DNA of 11,259 bases, taken from NCBI GenBank assembly GCA_937893415.1, contig CALBWZ010000336.1:1-11259 (forward strand), written 5' to 3'. Under the pieces are notes generated by a model. That model saw only the letters and a program-made list of their open reading frames with translations. It was not told the origin of the DNA and ran no database searches. Origin of the DNA: an uncultured Comamonadaceae bacterium. GTDB lineage: Bacteria; Pseudomonadota; Gammaproteobacteria; Burkholderiales; Burkholderiaceae_C. The translations under genes were made by a program, and so were the position numbers. Shown here one piece after another: positions 6,838 to 11,259 of this stretch; within the stretch, counting starts at the first letter, position 1, and each line of letters begins with the position of its first letter.

Positions 6838-9800
6838 ATGAAGTTTTACCGCGCACTCCTTGCCAACCACCCACTTGCCAACATCGCCTTTGTGGTGGTG
6901 CTGCTGCTGGGAGCCATCAGCTACGCCACGATGCCGCGTGAGCAAGACCCAGAAATCAACTTTAACTGGGTCAATATCACCACCGTATTGCCTGGTGCGA
7001 CAGCTGAAGAAGTTGAGCGCTTGGTGACCAACCCACTTGAAGATGCCATTCAAGGGGTTTCCGACATTCGGTTTGTGACCTCCAACTCGCGCAACAACGT
7101 CTCTAGCTTGTTGGTGAGATTTAGTGAGTTGTCTGAGCGCGATTTTGACAAGCGCATGAACGACTTGCGACGCGAGATTCAAAATAAAGCCGCCAGCGAA
7201 ATGCCCAAAGAGGCCAACGAGCCGCGCGTGCTTGAGATCACCACCTCTAATGGCTTTCCCACAGCAGCGCTCGTTCTGAAGGGCCAAGCCGACGACGAAG
7301 CCCTGCGCTTGGCAGCCAGGCGCATCAAAGCCGACCTAGAGCGTATTGCCGGGGTAGACCAGGTATTTGCTTTGGGCTTGCGCAACCCTGAATTGCGCGT
7401 GGTGCCAGACGTGCAAGCATTGGCCATGCGCGGCTTAACCGCGGCCGATGTCGCTGACAGCTTGCAAGCATGGTGGCGTGACACCTCCGCTGGCACCTTG
7501 CGCACGGCTGATGGTGCATGGTCCATCAGCGTACAAGGCATCACCAGCGACCCCAACGTGCTCGCCAATTGGCCTGTTTTGTCCAGTCAACGACCTGGCG
7601 TGTCAGCACGCTTACAAGATGTCGCGCGCATCGAACAAGCCCGCGCCAAGGCTTCTCAGTACGCCGCGACTGAGGGCATGCCAGCCATCTACATGTCGGT
7701 AACAAAGAAGTCAGGCACCAACACATTGGAGTTGGTCCAACGCTTAAAAGACTACATTACCCAACAAAATCAAAGCATTGCAGACAAAGGACTTAGCCTT
7801 TTACTCAGCGACGACCAGACCATTCCCACCAAAAAAGCCATTGATGTGATGGAGACCAACGCCTTGCTTGGCGCCGTTATGGTGTTGGTGGTGAGTTGGT
7901 TGTTTTTGGGCTGGAAGGTCGGTGCACTCATTGCACTGGGCATTCCGTTCTCGCTACTGGCCACCTTTGCGTTGCTCAACGGCATGGACAACACCATCAA
8001 CGTTTCGGTGCTGCTGGGCGTGGTCATTGCACTGGGCATGTTGGTTGACGATGCAGTGGTAGTGGCTGAAGCTATTTACTACCGTGTGCAGCGTGGACAA
8101 CACCTAGTGGATGCTTGCGTTGACGGTGTCAACGAGGTATTTGGCCCAGTGCTGGCCTCAGTGGCCACCACCATGGCCGCTTTTTTACCCCTTATGCTGC
8201 TGCCAGGCATCATGGGCAAGTTCATGTTTGTCATTCCTTTTGTAGTGAGTGTGGCCCTGGCCATTTCGCTGATTGAGGCGTTTTGGATGATGCCTGTGCA
8301 CATGGCGGCCATTGGTGTGAACCAGCCTGACGTGAACAAACCAGATTGGCGCACACGCTTTAACCGGCGTATTCGCCTCAAGTACGGCCAGGCATTGGCT
8401 TATGTGATACGCCGCCCCAAACGCTTCGCAATGGTCGGCGTTCTGTCTGTTGTCAGCGCCGCAGCCCTGCTGGCAACCGGCGTGATACGCGTGCAGTTTT
8501 TTGCTTTTGACCCCATCAGGGCTTTTTATGTGAACGTCGACATGCCGTCCAACGCGGCGCTTGAAGACACCCTGAAAGCTGTCAACCAAGTAGAGCTGGC
8601 CGTACGGGCACAACTCAAAGGCGTGGGCCCAGAGCTTGAGGCCAGGTCCGCCAGCACATTGGCCGGCGTGAAGTTCACCGACACCGAACCACTTTACGGC
8701 GAAACGTATGGCCAGGTATTTGTATCTCTCAACCCGCTAGGCCCCAACTCACGTGAGGTTGAGGCTGTGGTGGAAGGCATGCGCAAGGCCATTGAAGACA
8801 TGCCAAGCGCCGGCAAAAAGAGCTTTACCATGCTGGCCGGTGGCCCGCCCTCAGGCAAGCCGATTGCTGTGAAAGTGCGAGGTGACGACTTTACAGAAAT
8901 TCAAGCTGCTGCCGACGCCGTCAAAGCCATGGTTCGCAACATACCCGGTGCGACCGACGTCCAGGACGACAACTTACCTGGGCGGCCACAGCTGTCATTG
9001 CGTATGGACAGCGACGCGTTGCGGAGCAACCATGTGAATGCTGCATTGTTGGCTCGCTTGGTGCGCTTGAGTGTAGACGGCGAGGTGGTCGCCTTTACCC
9101 GAGAGGCTGGCGACAAAATTGAACTGCGTGTCATAGCCAACGAATCAGACTATGCCAACCCATCCAGCGTGTCCGCTCTGCTCGATATGCCTATTGCCCT
9201 GCCCAATGGAGACGTCACACGCTTGGGCGCGCTTGTTGAACCGGAAACCAGCCCCACGCGTGGCTTGATCAAACATTACAACTTGCGGCGCACCATCACG
9301 GTTGAGGCCAACCTAGATAAAGAGCTCACTGACACAGCCAAAGCCAATGACATGCTAAAAATAGGCTGGGCTGACATTCAACATGACCATCCCAATATCA
9401 GCCTAGATTTTTCTGGCGAATTAGAAGACATTGAGGAGAGTCTCAATGCCATGAAAGTCTTGTTCTTATTGGGTATGGGCTTGGTGTTTTTAATATTGGC
9501 CGCGCAGTTTGCCAGCTACTTCCAACCACTCATGATTTTGGTCACCGTACCACTGGCCTTTACGGGTGTCGCGTTTGGATTGACCCTATCGGGCAACCCC
9601 TTGTCGCTGTATACCTTGTACGGTGTGATTGCGCTCACTGGCATTGCCGTGAACTCCGCAATCGTGCTCATTGCAGCCGCCAATGACAGGCTCAGGTTGG
9701 GGCGAAAAACCTCGCACGCCATTGTTCAAGCGGCGCGCAGGCGTGTTGTCCCCATACTGATTACCACCACCACAACGATTGGCGGCTTATTTTCTTTGGC

Positions 9801-9996
9801 TTTTGGCCTGGGGGGTAAAAGCTTGCTGTGGGGGCCTGTCGCATCCAGTATTGTGTGGGGCCTTGCATTTTCAACCGTACTCACATTGTTTATGGTGCCG
9901 CTGCTGTACATGGCGTTTATGCGTGGCCAACAGCCTGCAAAGCGTGCCACGTTGCTGCAACGCGCCAGGCAAGTGTTCTTTCGCGTGAAACCATAA
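6838..9996 (+). CDS. RND-family efflux permease (HAE-like, inner membrane)
   Basis: This 1052-residue protein has the length and layout of AcrB-like proton-driven trimeric pumps. TM1 lies at about 14-32, followed by a large periplasmic porter loop. A TM block runs from about 340 to 490 and carries the paired aspartates D404-D405 in GMLVDDAVVVAE (TM4 proton relay). TM7 is near 530-550, then comes the second periplasmic loop and the last TM block from about 870. In TM10 the lysine equivalent to AcrB K940 is absent: the segment reads GIAVNSAIVL with N939 at that site. This occurs in some RND subfamilies, so the pump may still work with a different relay. It is coupled to the upstream adaptor (20-base gap) and ends 10 bases before hpnD. 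It is not HpnN, the hopanoid RND protein, which is shorter, more MMPL-like and adaptor-free. No outer-membrane factor is in the window, so a TolC-like channel elsewhere is likely. Substrate is unknown. Confidence 0.93.
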   Translation: MKFYRALLANHPLANIAFVVVLLLGAISYATMPREQDPEINFNWVNITTVLPGATAEEVERLVTNPLEDAIQGVSDIRFVTSNSRNNVSSLLVRFSELSERDFDKRMNDLRREIQNKAASEMPKEANEPRVLEITTSNGFPTAALVLKGQADDEALRLAARRIKADLERIAGVDQVFALGLRNPELRVVPDVQALAMRGLTAADVADSLQAWWRDTSAGTLRTADGAWSISVQGITSDPNVLANWPVLSSQRPGVSARLQDVARIEQARAKASQYAATEGMPAIYMSVTKKSGTNTLELVQRLKDYITQQNQSIADKGLSLLLSDDQTIPTKKAIDVMETNALLGAVMVLVVSWLFLGWKVGALIALGIPFSLLATFALLNGMDNTINVSVLLGVVIALGMLVDDAVVVAEAIYYRVQRGQHLVDACVDGVNEVFGPVLASVATTMAAFLPLMLLPGIMGKFMFVIPFVVSVALAISLIEAFWMMPVHMAAIGVNQPDVNKPDWRTRFNRRIRLKYGQALAYVIRRPKRFAMVGVLSVVSAAALLATGVIRVQFFAFDPIRAFYVNVDMPSNAALEDTLKAVNQVELAVRAQLKGVGPELEARSASTLAGVKFTDTEPLYGETYGQVFVSLNPLGPNSREVEAVVEGMRKAIEDMPSAGKKSFTMLAGGPPSGKPIAVKVRGDDFTEIQAAADAVKAMVRNIPGATDVQDDNLPGRPQLSLRMDSDALRSNHVNAALLARLVRLSVDGEVVAFTREAGDKIELRVIANESDYANPSSVSALLDMPIALPNGDVTRLGALVEPETSPTRGLIKHYNLRRTITVEANLDKELTDTAKANDMLKIGWADIQHDHPNISLDFSGELEDIEESLNAMKVLFLLGMGLVFLILAAQFASYFQPLMILVTVPLAFTGVAFGLTLSGNPLSLYTLYGVIALTGIAVNSAIVLIAAANDRLRLGRKTSHAIVQAARRRVVPILITTTTTIGGLFSLAFGLGGKSLLWGPVASSIVWGLAFSTVLTLFMVPLLYMAFMRGQQPAKRATLLQRARQVFFRVKP

Positions 9997-10006
9997 TCAT
10001 TTGCAC

Positions 10007-10852
10007 ATGACCACACCTCAAAACTACGTTCAAGAAAAGGCAGCAGCATCTGGCAGCAGCTTTTACTATGCGTTTCTCTTTTTACCACCGCCAAAGCGTG
10101 CCGCCATTACCGCCTTTTACGCTTTTTGCCGCGAAGTTGACGACGTGGTTGACGAAGTAGCCGACCCTAGCTTGGCGGCGTCAAAGTTGGCATGGTGGAC
10201 CGGTGAAGTAGGCCAACTGTTTGCTGGCCGGCCTTCTCACCCAGTTATGCGGGCGCTGCAACCTCATATTGAACCGTACAACATCACTGCGGCGCATCTG
10301 ACAGCTGTCATTGAAGGTTGCCAAATGGACTTGCAACAAAATCGCTACCTAGACTACACCGCTCTTGAGCGTTACTGCCACTTGGTAGCCGGCGTGGTGG
10401 GCGAAGTGGCGGCGCGCATATTTGGTCAAACAACCGATGCCACCACCGCCTATGCGCACGCTATGGGGCAAGCGTTTCAGCTCACCAATATCATCCGCGA
10501 TGTTGGTGAAGACGCCATGCGCGGGCGTATTTACCTGCCTGTTAATGAACTGCAACAATTTGACGTTAAGGCCAACGACATACTCAAGCGTGTGTACTCA
10601 GAACAGTTTGTAGCGCTTATGCAATTTCAAGCTAACCGGGCACACCAGCTATACGACCAAGCACTTGCGATGCTGCCTGCGCAAGACAAACGCACTCAAA
10701 AGCCAGGCCTGATGATGGCCAACATTTACCGGGCCTTGCTGCGTGAAATTGAGCGTGACGGCTTTCAAGTGCTGCACCAACGCACCAGCCTCACCCCCAT
10801 TCGCAAGCTATGGCTGGCTTGGAAAACACAGGCCTTTGGTTGGGTGGGTTAA
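10007..10852 (+). CDS. hpnD: HpnD, presqualene diphosphate synthase
   Basis: HpnD condenses two farnesyl diphosphates into presqualene diphosphate, the first committed step to squalene. The 281-residue protein has the family length. Seen in order are the N-terminal GSSFYYAFLFLPPPKR (16-31), the first Asp-rich motif REVDDVVDE (42-50), and the second motif N161-IIR-D165-VGE-D169, followed by MRGRIYLP. Both diphosphate-binding sites are complete. The ATG at 10007 is chosen because MTTPQNYVQEKAA fits family N-termini; a TTG two codons upstream (10001) is also in frame. The start lies 10 bases after the permease stop with no strong ribosome site, which suggests translational coupling. The stop overlaps the hpnE start (TAATG). 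Phytoene synthase is the alternative for this fold; the neighbouring hpnC and hpnE make HpnD much more likely. Confidence 0.93.
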   Translation: MTTPQNYVQEKAAASGSSFYYAFLFLPPPKRAAITAFYAFCREVDDVVDEVADPSLAASKLAWWTGEVGQLFAGRPSHPVMRALQPHIEPYNITAAHLTAVIEGCQMDLQQNRYLDYTALERYCHLVAGVVGEVAARIFGQTTDATTAYAHAMGQAFQLTNIIRDVGEDAMRGRIYLPVNELQQFDVKANDILKRVYSEQFVALMQFQANRAHQLYDQALAMLPAQDKRTQKPGLMMANIYRALLREIERDGFQVLHQRTSLTPIRKLWLAWKTQAFGWVG

Positions 10853-11259
10853 TGGCGCTTAAGCAAGACACGCCCAATCACCGGATAGCCATTGTGGGTG
10901 CCGGTTGGGCGGGTTGCAGCGCTGCTGTTGCCGCCACAGAATTGGGTTGGCAAGTCGATTTATTTGAGGCCGCACCCACTGCTGGTGGCAGAGCAAAGTC
11001 GCTTACCAAGACTACCGCCCACACACACAATGACCCGCCACTCGACAACGGTCAGCATATATTGTTGGGTGCTTACAGCGCCTGCCTAGCCACACTTAAA
11101 ACCATTTCTGTTGATGCTGATGCCGTATTCATGCGCAGCGCATTAGACCTACGCGATAAAAACGCGGCTGGTTTTGCCCTGCCTAATTGGGCCAGCACTG
11201 CCACCTCGGAGCTCGGTATGGCCAGCGCGGTCACGTGGGCTGTTGTACGTTGCCGCCAT
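10852..11259 (+). CDS. hpnE: HpnE, hydroxysqualene dehydroxylase, N-terminal part (cut by window edge)
   Basis: HpnE is an FAD-dependent amine-oxidase/desaturase-like enzyme that reduces hydroxysqualene to squalene. The 136 visible residues start MALKQDTPNHRIAIVGAGWA. The dinucleotide-binding motif is G16-AG18-WAG21, and the acidic residue ending the second beta strand is E39 in DLFEA. GGRAKS follows at 45-50 and the HpnE-type DNGQHILLGAY starts at 65. The frame is open to the right edge; a full protein would have about 420-450 residues, so roughly two thirds is missing. The ATG overlaps the hpnD stop by one base, a typical coupled arrangement. Carotenoid desaturases (CrtI/CrtN) share the fold, but the DNGQH motif and the hpnC/hpnD context favour HpnE. 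Confidence 0.9.
   Translation, partial: MALKQDTPNHRIAIVGAGWAGCSAAVAATELGWQVDLFEAAPTAGGRAKSLTKTTAHTHNDPPLDNGQHILLGAYSACLATLKTISVDADAVFMRSALDLRDKNAAGFALPNWASTATSELGMASAVTWAVVRCRH

Noticed and set aside
6838..9996. Identification of the permease as HpnN, the hopanoid transporter
   Set aside because: HpnN is shorter and MMPL-like without an adaptor partner. This protein has AcrB-like length, the DD motif in TM4 and its own adaptor gene.

Overview
The window reads as a chromosomal segment of a betaproteobacterium, most likely Burkholderiales. The reasons are a tRNA-Leu, tig, clpP, clpX, lon block in the usual proteobacterial order, protein sequences close to the proteobacterial consensus, moderate GC, and a hopanoid-type squalene pathway (hpnC, hpnD, hpnE). 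The species cannot be fixed from sequence alone. I see no IS element, phage gene, CRISPR array or rRNA gene.

The left third (1-4335) lies entirely on the minus strand and is a protein-quality-control cluster. In transcription order it holds tRNA-Leu(UAG), trigger factor (tig), an intrinsic terminator, clpP, clpX and the 5' end of lon, which runs off the left edge. Trigger factor folds nascent chains, ClpX feeds substrates to the ClpP peptidase, and Lon is the second ATP-dependent protease. A strong hairpin separates tig from clpP, and a nested hairpin lies between clpP and clpX.

A divergent intergenic region (4336-4566) carries two inverted repeats and a candidate promoter for the tRNA/tig side. 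The rest of the window is on the plus strand.

The right two thirds (4567-11259) hold hpnC, a periplasmic adaptor (membrane fusion protein), a 1052-residue RND permease, hpnD and the 5' part of hpnE, which is cut by the right edge. HpnD, HpnC and HpnE together convert two farnesyl diphosphates to squalene by way of presqualene diphosphate and hydroxysqualene. The unusual point is that a complete adaptor plus permease pair sits inside the squalene gene set. hpnD follows the permease stop after about 10 bases, and hpnE overlaps the hpnD stop by one base, so efflux and the later squalene genes probably share a transcript. The permease is of the large HAE-like type with an adaptor, not the hopanoid transporter HpnN, and it lacks the usual TM10 lysine. 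No outer-membrane channel gene is in the window.
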